Below, piece by piece: positions 63,906-64,000 of a DNA stretch of 64,000 bases. Source of the stretch: Paenibacillus xylanilyticus. GTDB taxonomy: Bacteria; Bacillota; Bacilli; Paenibacillales; Paenibacillaceae. The notes beneath the pieces were generated by a model. It ran no database searches. It saw only the letters and a program-made list of their open reading frames with translations, and was not told where the DNA came from. The position numbers and the translations under genes were made by a program. The stretch lies in contig NZ_JABMCB010000173.1 of the NCBI RefSeq assembly GCF_013359935.1, positions 55,567-119,566 on the forward strand, given 5' to 3'. Numbering within the stretch: the stretch's first letter is position 1; each line of letters begins with the position of its first letter.

Positions 63906-64000
63906 GCTTGGCAACGTCCTACTCTCCCAGGACCCTTCGGTCCAAGTACCATCGGCGCTAGAGGGCTTAACGGTCGTGTTCGGGATGGGTACGTGTGGAA
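63906..64000 (-). rRNA. rrf: 5S ribosomal RNA, 3' part (truncated by window edge)
   Basis: The minus strand ends in ...GAGTAGGACGTTGCCAAGC, the canonical 5S 3' end. The preceding conserved segments (CCGAACACGACCGTTAAGCC, GCGCCGATGG, TACTTGGACCGAAGGGTCC) match 5S helices and loops. The 5' end lies outside the window, so an rRNA operon extends past the right edge. Confidence 0.97.

Overview
The window is low-to-mid GC Firmicute DNA, most likely from Paenibacillus (Bacillales). This is inferred from strong AGGAGG ribosome sites, LipL- and EcsAB-type genes, bacilliredoxin, UPF0154/YneF, and the general resemblance of the proteins to Paenibacillus and Bacillus families. No sequence search was run. 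It is chromosomal housekeeping and stress-response DNA. I see no insertion sequences, prophage genes, CRISPR arrays or tRNAs. The right edge cuts a 5S rRNA gene on the minus strand, so an rRNA operon lies just outside.

Layout. 1-2.2 kb: the 3' end of aconitase, then two small unknown genes lying between two related copies of a terminator hairpin. 2.2-5.7 kb: a minus-strand cluster that looks like vanR-vanS-vanY-vanZ plus a small membrane protein, without vanH/A/X. 5.8-9.1 kb: a WYL regulator, a zinc-ribbon/effector-binding protein, a 55-residue protein and an Asp/Glu-racemase relative. 9.3-12.5 kb: thiC behind a TPP riboswitch with a terminator, and an IclR regulator. 12.8-17.8 kb: a membrane-anchored alpha/beta hydrolase, a superoxide dismutase fused to a DUF2935-like domain, LipL, FolE and YneF. 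18-25.4 kb: an HD-GYP protein, a QueG-Ogt fusion, signal peptidase I, a GNAT enzyme, Mn-superoxide dismutase, MutY and AcpS. 25.6-30.5 kb: NadE, bacilliredoxin, a PAS histidine kinase and an HI0933-type flavoprotein. 31-45 kb: EcsAB, three MFS exporters with MarR, MerR and GNAT genes beside them, the free methionine-(R)-sulfoxide reductase, a TipAS regulator, an aldehyde dehydrogenase and a UspA protein. 45-48.6 kb: SdpI-like protein, a Cd/Zn/Co P-type ATPase and its divergent ArsR/SmtB regulator. 50-53.7 kb: a flavoenzyme cluster (LLM monooxygenase, quinone reductase, nitroreductase) interleaved with ArsR and MarR regulators. 54.4-56.2 kb: an ECF sigma factor and probable anti-sigma factor. 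57-63.3 kb: a MATE exporter and a very large hybrid kinase with a SARP-like response regulator.

Common themes are cell-envelope and antibiotic sensing, drug and metal export, and oxidative or electrophile defence (two superoxide dismutases, bacilliredoxin, fRMsr, quinone reductase, nitroreductase, MutY, Ogt). Several regulatory sites can be read directly. These include a TPP riboswitch, a palindrome shared by a MarR gene and the neighbouring quinone reductase, an SmtB-type operator before the metal pump, tandem TetR-type sites before the MATE gene, and an ECF-type promoter before the sigma factor. All assignments come from reading motifs by eye. Exact family names below superfamily level are inferences unless a diagnostic motif is cited.
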